From the NCBI GenBank assembly GCA_027972325.1, contig JAPMOS010000132.1, forward strand, positions 1-25,000: a stretch of 25,000 bases of DNA, given 5' to 3'. Under the pieces are notes generated by a model that saw only the letters and a program-made list of their open reading frames with translations, did no database searches and was not told the DNA's origin. How positions within the stretch are numbered: position 1 is the first letter of the stretch; every line of letters starts with the position of its first letter. Positions 10,255 to 18,678 of the stretch are shown here, one piece after another. Source of the DNA: Paratrimastix pyriformis (taxonomy: Eukaryota; Preaxostyla; Paratrimastigidae). Position numbers and translations under genes: made by a program.

Positions 10255-13060
10255 ATGGAGGATCGCATTCAGGCCCTCAAGGTCAACTGATAATATCATC
10301 TTTTCCCGTGCCCATTGTCGTTTTTTCTCTCAGGACCGCAACTGTGTTTCGGAGACTGTGGCTTTCTACAAGCAGCAGGTGCGCACCGAGCACGATTCCA
10401 ATGCAATCGAATTGGGATTGGCCATTTTGAGGCACCTCTTCGACTCACATCAGTACGACCAGCTCGTCACCATTGTTGCCGAGCTGGCCACTGTCCGGTC
10501 CACCAAGATGAAGGTCCATTGATCACGAGTCATTTTTTCCCGCAGTTCTCAGCGAGTCTTCCCGATAGATTCTTGGTTCTCTGGTGGACGAGGCCATGAA
10601 GTATCTGAAGGTGCTCCCCTTCGAACTGAAAGTCAATCTCATCAAGACTCTCACCGCTGTTACGGCCGGTAAGGTTTGGAGAGCCTCTGTCGCCTGCCAG
10701 ACTATCGCTTCTTTTTTCGAATGAGATAGATGGAACTCGAGAACCAACACATCCAGCTTGTGCGCGTGCACGCCCAGACCCTCGAAGAGCACAACCAACT
10801 CAAGGAGGCCGCTGACATCCTCAACGAGCTTCAGGTCTGCCATCCCCTGGCACTCTCCACATCACATTTTTCTTCTTCACGCTTCCCCCCCCCCCCCCCC
10901 CCCGACAGATCGAGACGGTGGGCGCTCTGACGGCCGAGGAGCGGACGCTCTTTGTCTTGGAGCAGCTGCGGGTGACCCTGGATGCCGAGCAGTGGATTCT
11001 GGCCCCACTTCTTGCCCGCAAGGTGAACAAGTCCACCCTGGGCGATAACCAGGTTCGCCCCCGCCTGCACCGCATCATCCACACACACACGGTCACCTCC
11101 CTCTCACCCTCGCCTCGGCCTCTACCACATCCATACGCAAGGTGAACACCCACACTCCGCGAAAACTGGGTCTGCCCCCACCTGCCGCATTCGACAGCCC
11201 GGCTGTGGTGCCGCATTCGACAGGCTGGTGCGAAGGCTCATTCCTTCCCCATCATTCCTTCCCCATTCCCTCCCCCTCCCTCCCCCTCATCCCTCCCCCC
11301 TCATCCCCCTCCCCTCATCCCCCCCACCCACCCACACATATCAGGAGAAGTACTACCGGCTGCTGATCCGGCTGCACCAGCACGAGCACAGCTACCTGGA
11401 CATTGCCCGCGACTACCTGTCCATTGTCACGGCCTGCGGGGCCCCAGCCTGCGCCTGCCGCCGCCACCGCCGCCCCGAAGGAGCCCATGAGGCCACCGCC
11501 ACCGCCACTTCGGCCGCGCCCGCCCGCGCCCGCCACGGCTCCCAAACCGGTCGACAAGGCTGCCGTGCTCGAGGTCTGGCCATCATGGGGTGGGGTGGGG
11601 TGGGGTGCAGGCCGTCATGCGTTGGGCAAGGCACTCATGGTTTGAAGAATAGATCTGACTGTCTCCATCACCCCCCCCCCCCCCCCCGCCTCCATCACCC
11701 CGCCGGGGTCCCATCCCAGAACCTGCAACTGGCCGCCCTGTACGGCCTGCTGGCCCCGTACGACATCGAGCAGAACCAGCTGCTCATCCGGCTGGCACAG
11801 GACGAGACCCTCCAGAAGGAGGTGCCCCTGCTCAAGTCCGTGGTGTGTGCGTTTGTGTGGCGTATTTGAGGGCCTCCTCTGGTCGGGAAAATTATGGGAG
11901 GCGTCCCATAATTTTTTGGGGCAAACCAAAAATCCCCCTGCTCATCCGACTGGCACAGGACGAGACCCTCCAGAAGGTTGAGGGCGTCCGCTGGTCGGGA
12001 AATTATGGGACGACGTCTCCCATAATTTTTTGGGGCAACCCGAGTCGTTATAGAGATACATAAAAACCGGACTGGTAGGACCCGATCCGGCTGACACAAG
12101 ACGACGAACCCCTTCAGAAGGAGGTGACTGTTCAAGTCTGCCCATGTGGTGTGATGCACCATGATGACTCGTTGAAAATAACTTTTTTCCCCCTCCCAAA
12201 CCCCAAACATCCAATGATGGTCCTCCCCTCCCTGCCTCCCTCCCTGTCCCCCCAAGATGGTGGTCGACGTTCATCATATATCATCATCATAATATCAGCA
12301 TCAGAGATCATCATCATTATATATCATCATCATATATCATCATCATCCAATCACCACACCACCCTCCCTTCCTCCCTCCATCCCCCCCAGGATGGTGGTT
12401 GATGTCTTCCTGGCGGACGAGATCATCCGCTGGTCATCCTTCGCCCCCGCCGTCCAGCCGGCCATGATGAGCACCGCAGTCTTCGCTCCCCAGCCGGACG
12501 AAGCCCCTGCTGCCGCCACCACCACCACCGCTGCCGCTACCGCCCAGCCGCCCACCAGCGCTCGCTGGGAGGAATTCCATCAGCGCGTGACGGATCATGT
12601 CTGTTTGCCGCATGGGAGATGGGGACGGGAGGGGGATGGGGACGCGGGGACGGGGACGGGATGACGGGGATGACGGGGATGACGGGGATGACGGGACAGG
12701 ATGACGGGACAGGATGACGGGATGGGGGGATGACGGGATGACGGGATGACGGGATGGGGAGGGGAGGGGGGGGGGAGGGGGAGACGGGGACTGGGACGGC
12801 GCGGCTCCGCCTCATCCCTCATCTCCACCCTTCCCGTCGCCCCCCACGTGCTCCGCCCCCTCGGCACTGCCGCACAGGACATTCGGGTCATCGCCAAGTT
12901 CTACGATCGCATCCACATTGCCCACTTCGCCGAGCTGCTCGACCTGACACCCGAGGTCTGCCATTTCCATCCAGTCATCATCCAATCATCAACATCATCC
13001 AATCATCATCATCATCATCCAATCATCATCATCATCCAGTCATCATCATCATCATCATCC

Positions 13061-13092
<32 letters not shown>

Positions 13093-13132
13093 ATCCTCCT
13101 CCTCCTCCTCATCATCATCATCATCATCATTC

Positions 13133-13165
<33 letters not shown>

Positions 13166-13181
13166 ATCATCATCATCATCC

Positions 13182-13232
<51 letters not shown>

Positions 13233-13710
13233 ATCATCATCATCATCCAATCGTCATCATCATCCAATCATCATCATCATCCAATCATCATCATCCAAAT
13301 CATCATCATCATCCAATCATCATCATCATCCAATCATCATCATCATCCAATCATCATCATCATCCAAATCATCATCATCATCCAATCATCATCATCATCC
13401 AATCATCATCATCATCCAATCATCATCATCATCCAATCATCATCATCATCCAATCATCATCATCATCCAATCATCATCATCATCCAATCATCATCATCAT
13501 CCAATCATCATCATCATCCAATCATCATCATCATCCAATCATCATCATCATCCAATCATCATCATCATCCAATCATCATCATCATCCAATCATCATCATC
13601 ATCCAATCATCATCATCATCATCATCATCATCCAATCATCATCATCATCCAATCATCATCATCCACTCATCATCATCATCATCCACTCATCATCATCATC
13701 ATCATCATCC

Positions 13711-13746
<36 letters not shown>

Positions 13747-14001
13747 ATCATCATCATCATCCAATCGTCATCATCATCCAATCATCATCATCATCCAAAT
13801 CATCATCATCATCCAAATCATCATCATCATCCAATCATCATCATCATCCAATCATCATCATCATCCAATCATCATCATCATCCAATCATCATCATCATCC
13901 AATCATCAGCATCATCCAATCATCATCATCATCCAATCATCATCATCATCCAATCATCATCATCATCCAATCATCATCATCATCCAATCATCATCATCCA
14001 C

Positions 14002-14039
<38 letters not shown>

Positions 14040-14932
14040 GCGCCCGTTTTTTCGTGTCTTGTTTTGCCGGTGTGATCCTCAGGTTGCGGAGCAGGCCCTG
14101 GCCAAGCTGGTCACCGATCACGTGGTCTTCGCCCGGATCGACCGCCCCAAGGGGTCCGCCCAGTTGCACGTGGTTTTTTATTGGTGTTGGTGTTGTGTGG
14201 TGGCCACACACACATGACATATAGATGGCACACGACATATTGACGCACTTCTGATGTTCCGGCCTTCTTTACTTTCTGTCTTGGCCCTGCTCACGCGCAC
14301 CGACCCGCCACACTCCCGTCTCGCGCAATATGCAGCCTCGTGACCATCGCCACGCAATCAATACATTAAAAAAAAAAATATTTGATTTTGAGGGTACCAA
14401 TACTGCACATGGCCCGCACTCACTCGCTGCCACACTCCCGTCTCGCGCAATATGCAGCCTGGTGACCTTCACCCGGGAGCGCCAGCCGGCCGACGTGCTG
14501 AACGAGTGGAGCAACGACCTGTCCGGGGTTCTGGCCAAGGTCGAGCGGGTCACGCGCCTCATTGAGAAGGTCCGTGAATTGGGATGTGTGATGATGGTTG
14601 GTTGTAGATGGATGGTTGGATGGGAATGGGATGACCAAGGTCGAGCGGGTCACGCGCCTCGTTGGAAAGGTCCGAAATTGGGAAGTCGGATGGAGGATTA
14701 TTTTTGTGATGGTTGGGTGGTTGGATGGTTGGTTGGATGGATGCATGAATGAGATCATGGACCCGTTGTCCTGCCCCTTGTTCGCTGCTCCGTTGCCTTC
14801 GTTTCTCAGCCTCCCACACATCACGCATCATCATCATACACATCACCACCCACATCCGCACCTTGTCCACAGGAGCGCATGGTGCACAAGCAGGAGACCG
14901 AAGCTGCGACATCAGCGGCGGCCGACCAGTGA
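10255..14932 (+). CDS. RPN5: 26S proteasome regulatory particle lid subunit RPN5 (PSMD12), twelve exons
   Basis: Exons: 10255-10281, 10334-10513, 10569-10673, 10730-10834, 10909-11052, 11345-11573 (with a 22-base gap, see findings), 11720-11844, 12391-12598, 12878-12955, 14083-14153, 14458-14569 and 14873-14932. They give about 473 residues (human 456). Rpn5 is a PCI-domain scaffold of the 19S lid. Landmarks are LPFELKVNLIKTLTAVTAGK, KEAADILNELQIETVG, YYRLLIRLHQHEHSYLDIA, ALYGLLAPYDIEQNQLL, RVIAKFYDRIHIAHFAELL (PCI winged helix), DHVVFARIDRPKGLVTF and ADVLNEWSNDL. A Pro/Ala-rich insert of about 40 residues lies in exon 6, and an Ala/Thr-rich insert in exon 8. The exon 10-11 junction is fixed by equal-length alignment to human PSMD12 around VDRLAGIINF. 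Introns 6, 7, 8, 9, 10 and 11 are repeat-laden, and three exons have degenerate copies in neighbouring introns. Confidence 0.95.
11888..11915. repeat. 12-bp perfect hairpin (AAAATTATGGGA), copy 1
   Basis: A 12-bp inverted repeat with a 4-base loop is followed by TTGGGGCAA and preceded by GGTCGG. It lies in RPN5 intron 7, just downstream of exon 7. Related copies are at 12000-12028 and 22568-22596. Confidence 0.85.
11938..12152 (+). repeat. Two degenerate tandem copies of RPN5 exon 7 end within intron 7
   Basis: The exon 7 stretch beginning at 11780 (CTGCTCATCCGGCTGGCACA) recurs nearly intact at 11938-11977 and more decayed at 12085-12152. The first real/echo pair also shares the downstream hairpin element, so the duplicated unit is about 158 bp (exon end plus start of intron). 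The third copy retains GAAGGAGGTG and TTCAAGTCTG but not the frame. Confidence 0.85.
12000..12028. repeat. Hairpin element, copy 2
   Basis: An 11-bp inverted repeat (AAATTATGGGA) with a 7-base loop sits in the same flanks as copy 1 (GGTCGGG before, TTGGGGCAA after). It belongs to the second tandem unit in RPN5 intron 7. Confidence 0.85.
12248..12273 (+). repeat. Echo of the RPN5 exon 8 acceptor and exon start
   Basis: CCCCCCAAGATGGTGGTCGA at about 12250 mirrors the true junction near 12385-12405 (CCCCCCAGGATGGTGGTTGA), and both follow CTCCCTCC-like runs. The offset is about 134 bp. The copy breaks off into ATC-type sequence after about 15 exon bases. Confidence 0.7.
12274..12352 (+). repeat. 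ATC-type microsatellite in RPN5 intron 7
   Basis: Short ATC runs interspersed with ATAT (CATCATATATCATCATC and variants) lie between the echo of exon 8 and the real exon 8 acceptor. Confidence 0.85.
12655..12790. repeat. G-rich GGATGACGGG minisatellite in RPN5 intron 8
   Basis: GGGATGACGG-type units of 10 to 15 bp are repeated about a dozen times, then pass into poly-G interrupted by A. It occupies much of the 279-bp intron between exons 8 and 9. Confidence 0.9.
12966..14038 (+). repeat. 17-bp ATC-derived minisatellite filling RPN5 intron 10
   Basis: From about 13220 to 14000 the array is dominated by the 17-mer AATCATCATCATCATCC in roughly 40 copies. Variants carry 10, 14 or more extra bases of ATC, and the flanks are pure ATC. 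Since 17 is not a multiple of three, each frame cycles through a 17-residue pattern of His, Pro, Ile, Gln and Ser, and no stop occurs. The resulting open frames of almost 500 codons are artefacts, because the array lies between two RPN5 exons whose protein sequence is continuous across it. The intron (12956-14082) is 1127 bp. Confidence 0.95.
14309..14350 (+). repeat. Echo of RPN5 exon 11 acceptor and exon start
   Basis: CACACTCCCGTCTCGCGCAA with ATATGCAGCCTCGTGACC at 14309-14347 is duplicated at 14431-14469, where it forms the real acceptor (AG at 14456-14457) and exon 11 start. The offset is 122 bp. The upstream copy diverges about 13 bases into the exon. Confidence 0.9.
14635..14690 (+). 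repeat. Echo of RPN5 exon 11 end and its donor
   Basis: AAGGTCGAGCGGGTCACGCG at 14638 repeats the last 30 or so bases of exon 11 (from 14537) including the donor (GTCCG) and some intron sequence. The offset is about 101 bp. The copy lies wholly in intron 11. Confidence 0.9.
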
Positions 14933-15310
14933 GGAGGAGTGCGGACAAGAGAGCGCCCTGGGAGCGAGGGATAAACCCCTCCCTCCACAGACACGTACAG
15001 ACGCCCAACACCGAGTGTAATACCTCCTCTTTTTTCCTGGTGTTGGGTGTATCCACCCCCACCCATCGCCCACCCCACCCACACCCATACAGGCACAACC
15101 GGGTGAGGTTTGATGGTCGCTCCCCCCTCCCCCCCCCTGATGCGGAACAATACGTCGCCCTCGCGAGAAGGGCCTGTGCACGTGTGTCTGGTGGTGGTGG
15201 TGGGGGAGGGGGGGGTTGAGCAGCTGAAAACACGGGACAATAATGGAAGCTTCATATCGTCGAGGCTGTGAAACCAAAAAATCGTCCGAAGAGGGCGATG
15301 TTTTTCCGTC
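14933..15310. other. Convergent intergenic spacer between RPN5 and the F-box gene
   Basis: This 378-bp region lies between two stop codons on opposite strands. It has C-rich and CACCC-rich tracts and a G-run near 15208-15216. No credible gene or RNA is seen. It should hold both 3' UTRs. Confidence 0.6.
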
Positions 15311-17515
15311 TCAGAAGGAGAAGGGAAACGGTGTCTCATCACCCTCACCGCCATCGTCGGAAGGCGGGGTTTCCAGCTTGGGGGCGGGCAGCACAAGCTC
15401 CATCTGGTGCTGCCGAATGCCCGTGACGTCCTTGAGCCGGGGGCAGGCCAGCACCACCTTGAGCTCGTCGCGCAAATCCGACACAGTCAACTCCTGCAGC
15501 TGGGGGCAGGAAAGCGACAGATTGGAGACGGCGCCGGAGACTCTCATGTAGAGTTTCGTCAGCCGGGGCATTTCGGACAGGGCCCCCATCAACTGTGGCC
15601 AGTCTTCATTGGCAGCGAGGAGCCTCCACAACCTAAAGTGGCAAAGACGGGCCCCGTGTCGGGTCAGCAAGCCAAGCAGGCTGGCCGCCTCGAGACCATC
15701 GACAGTGAGCTTCCGGGGTTGCATTGCCTGCGTCCCCGCCTCCTCCTCGTCCACCTGGACGGAGAACAAGGCGGCGGGCGATTTGAGGTCGAGGGAAACC
15801 AGCGAAGGGCAGTTGAGCAGGAGTCTCGAGGCTGCGGGCAGGACGTCGTCAAAGGTCAGGGAGAAGCCGAGGAGTCCCCGGGCGGCCACCTGCAGGTCGA
15901 ATGCAGACAGTGATCCTTCGACGGGCTGATCCTCCCTCTCAATGTGCAGGTCGAGGCGCTCCAGCTGCCCCGGGAGCCGCAAGATGAGCGGGTTGGGGAG
16001 CCGGGTCACATCCAGATGCAACTCCTCCAGGTGGATCAGCGACTCGGAGGCGCACAGCCTGGCCACCAGATCGGGCTGGGTCAGGCGGACATAGGAGAGT
16101 ACTCGCAACTGTGGCATCCCAGTCAGCCAGTCAGGGTCCGTCCAACACCGGATGCGCGGGCGCTCGTCCATATCGAGGTCGGGAAGATTGTGAGAGAGCA
16201 GCCCGTCCGCGCTCAATGCTGCTCTGATGGTGCGAAGACGAGGGCACTGCACCGAAGTCAGGTGACAGCGCGCCATCTCGCTGAGGTCGAGATCCTCCAG
16301 GGCAGGGCAGTTGAGCGCCAGGTCGGATGTGGGGCCCATCTCCACTTCGAGGCAAAGTCGGCGGAGGCGCCTGCTGACGATGCGCACGGGATCCGGCTCG
16401 GCCTTGCCGAACACGACGTTCAGGCGCTCCAAGCGGTCAAGGAGATCAGGCGGCAGGGCCGAGATGGAACAGCCAGTGAGCATAATTAAATGCAAACGAG
16501 TCAAGTGGGGCATGGCGCGCAGCGCAGCCATCAGAGGCGGTACCTCGGGGTGCCCGGCCGGAGGGGCAGCCGGGCCCAGTGGTGGAGCCCATACAGCCTG
16601 CAGTTCGAGCTTCAGAGTGAGGCTGTGCAAGGTGGCCTGGGTCGAGGCCAGCAGCCGGGCCAGCGGAACAGAAAAGGAGGATGGATAGCACAGCCGCAAG
16701 GAAAGTGTCTCCAGCCGGCAGAACCATGGGCCGGGCAGGTCCAGTTCGGACAGATTGTTGCTCAACTTGAGCGAGGTCAAGTGAGAGGCGACGGACCCGA
16801 GGGCAGCAGGCGGGCAGTAGGGGAGCTTCAAGATGGACACAGACGAGAGGTTGCATACCAAGGCTGTCAGGACCCTCAAGTTCGGGATAGGGTGGAGTTG
16901 TAGTTCGAGCCGTTCGAGACCACCCAAGAGGGGCGCAAGCGCAGCGAGGTGGGTGGTTCTCAAGACGGAGCACTTCAACACTCGGAGGCCCGGGCAAGAG
17001 TGGGCCAGGATAGTCAGCACGTGTGTATTCATGTCGAAATTCATGTCGATCGAGAGCTCCACCAACCCTGGCAAGAGGCACAAGATGCGGCCGACATCAC
17101 CTTCGGAGAGACAGGGCAGCGCGAGAACGGCCAGTTGGGCGTGTCCCCCAAAGGTCTCTTCGACCCAGCCGGGATTGTCGCGCGCGGAGAGATCCCACCA
17201 TTTCGTGGGGAATGGAAAAGAGAGTTTGTCGAGGGCTTTGCAGGGCCCAACAAGCGCAGCCAGGGCTTCGGCGGTGGGCGTGATGTCAGACAGAAGCCAG
17301 TTGGGTTCATCAAAGGAGAGCTCCCGGGGAGTACCACGAATTCTCGTTCGAATTGAATGCGAAAGGCTCAGCAACAGAATATAGCAACTGGCTGATGGGT
17401 TTGGGGCTGCCTCCACGATAGCTCGCAGGAGTTCGGGCGGGAGGCGCTCCCAAAGAGCGCAGGTTGGGGTTGTGGTCTTATTCACACAAGTCACGGAGGA
17501 AAGATCCGTCATCAT
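15311..17515 (-). CDS. F-box / leucine-rich repeat protein, intronless
   Basis: A single uninterrupted frame of 734 residues, starting at ATGATGACGG. Residues 20-60 read like an F-box (LWERLPPELLRAIVEAAP), which would bind Skp1 in an SCF ubiquitin ligase. The rest, about 95-715, is a solenoid of degenerate leucine-rich repeats of the CPxLxxLxL type, for example CPGLRVLKCS, CPALEDLDLS and CPQLQELTVS, with Pro and acidic residues at the C-terminus. The LRRs would recognise a substrate. The absence of introns is striking beside neighbours with 4 to 11 each and suggests retroposed origin or membership of an expanded single-exon family. The F-box is weak by eye, so plain LRR protein is the alternative. 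Confidence 0.8.
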   Translation of the reverse strand: MMTDLSSVTCVNKTTTPTCALWERLPPELLRAIVEAAPNPSASCYILLLSLSHSIRTRIRGTPRELSFDEPNWLLSDITPTAEALAALVGPCKALDKLSFPFPTKWWDLSARDNPGWVEETFGGHAQLAVLALPCLSEGDVGRILCLLPGLVELSIDMNFDMNTHVLTILAHSCPGLRVLKCSVLRTTHLAALAPLLGGLERLELQLHPIPNLRVLTALVCNLSSVSILKLPYCPPAALGSVASHLTSLKLSNNLSELDLPGPWFCRLETLSLRLCYPSSFSVPLARLLASTQATLHSLTLKLELQAVWAPPLGPAAPPAGHPEVPPLMAALRAMPHLTRLHLIMLTGCSISALPPDLLDRLERLNVVFGKAEPDPVRIVSRRLRRLCLEVEMGPTSDLALNCPALEDLDLSEMARCHLTSVQCPRLRTIRAALSADGLLSHNLPDLDMDERPRIRCWTDPDWLTGMPQLRVLSYVRLTQPDLVARLCASESLIHLEELHLDVTRLPNPLILRLPGQLERLDLHIEREDQPVEGSLSAFDLQVAARGLLGFSLTFDDVLPAASRLLLNCPSLVSLDLKSPAALFSVQVDEEEAGTQAMQPRKLTVDGLEAASLLGLLTRHGARLCHFRLWRLLAANEDWPQLMGALSEMPRLTKLYMRVSGAVSNLSLSCPQLQELTVSDLRDELKVVLACPRLKDVTGIRQHQMELVLPAPKLETPPSDDGGEGDETPFPFSF

Positions 17516-17586
17516 CCGCAGGGACCTGTAAATTTTTTCCGGCGGAGGGGGTGAAACACGCTCGCGCTGCGGAAATTTCCCCTGTC

Positions 17587-17932
17587 CAGTCAGTCTCGTG
17601 CTAATGCAGCCTCGTGTGAGGCTAACTAAGGAGCCATGAGAAAGAAATCACAAAAGGTTTTATCCCCCAATTCCCCCGTCACCTCATCACCCCCGATAGG
17701 CTTCGGCTCCAGTTTTGCGTGCTCATGCAGTCTCGAACAGAGGTATGGCAGCACCTCTGGTCTCGATAACCATAAAAGGTTTTCCCCCAATTCCCACGCC
17801 TCATCTCCCCGGAGCAGGGGCAGTCGAGACCAGCGTGTTAAGGCAGCCTCGTGAGCTAACGAAGAAAGATCAATTAGCAGAAATGTTTATGTTTGGGTTT
17901 CTCTTCGTCCTCTACCGTCAGTCAGTCTCGTG
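17587..17932. repeat. Cluster of short direct repeats upstream of the F-box gene
   Basis: CAGTCAGTCTCGTG occurs at 17587 and 17919, and GCAGCCTCGTG at 17606 and 17843. AAAAGGTTTT followed by CCCCCAATTCCC occurs near 17652 and 17774. The layout suggests two or three degenerate copies of a roughly 120-150 bp unit. Function is unknown. Confidence 0.7.
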
Positions 17933-18604
17933 TTCGTGATCACCTCCGTTCATACTTTGTCAGCCTCCTGTGGTCGAGTGCTCCTTGACGCAACCACCTT
18001 GTTCCCCACACGACAGCGCACTTTGGATTCCGACGTCTTGTCGGAACAACCAGGGGGGATGGAGGGTCGGGTTGGAGAGGATGGAATGTCAGCAAGCAGG
18101 GGTTGACAATGAGAAAATTCGGGTTTCACCAGGAAACACCCACACAACACAACACACACGTGAGACAGACAGAAGCAGCCAGGCGTGGGTGCGTGGCGAT
18201 TTGCGGGGGGGGGAGTAGTGGTCCAGTCGAGATCGAGACACACCCACCCCGTCACCGCCAGCTCCCTCTCCACGCCACCACAATCCCCTCTCCACGGTCA
18301 CGCGCCAGGTGTGAAAGGAGAACCCACTCTCATCAGGAAAGCCCAAGGGAAGGGGGGGGAAGAGGCGAGGGACGGACACCCAAGTCGAATTCGTCCCACC
18401 GCCCATGCGCCGACACAACCCCGACAGACAGGCGGCCACGCGCATTGCGAGAGAAAGAGAGGAGAAGGGGGGAGACAGCAGGACCAGTGAAAATGATATA
18501 ATCGACAGCATAATGACCATCCCCAACCGAAAACAAACAGCTTGCAAACCAGAAAAGCCTGCCCCCATCATCAAACCCAACCATCGCGGGAGGGCGGGAG
18601 GGTA

Positions 18605-18660
18605 CCGTTCACATCTCATCGCCCGGGACATCACCTCGATCTCATGCGGGAGGGCGCAAA
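18605..18660 (-). repeat. Partial echo of the 3' end of the TLDc exon in its 3' flank
   Basis: ACATCTCATC at 18611 and ACCTCGATCTCATGCGGGAG near 18632 resemble the coding 3' end (ACATCTCATC at 18681 and ACCTCGATCTCGTCCAGG near 18733). GCGGGAGGG also recurs. A short, decayed tandem duplication of the exon end is the likely cause. Confidence 0.45.
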
Positions 18661-18678
18661 GAGGGGATGTGTGCCCGC

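Larger units (their letters stand above)
17516..18678. other. Gene-free region of 1.16 kb between two minus-strand genes
   Basis: No protein frame with credible content is seen on either strand. The part near the F-box start (17516-17640) should include its promoter. A cluster of short dispersed repeats lies at 17587-17932. The remainder is CA/GA-rich with G-runs and leads into the 3' UTR of the TRAF-like gene. Confidence 0.6.

Noticed and set aside
12746-14224. Open frames of almost 500 codons made of His/Ile/Ser/Gln repeats
   Set aside because: They are translations of the ATC-derived minisatellite in RPN5 intron 10. RPN5 protein homology is continuous across it.
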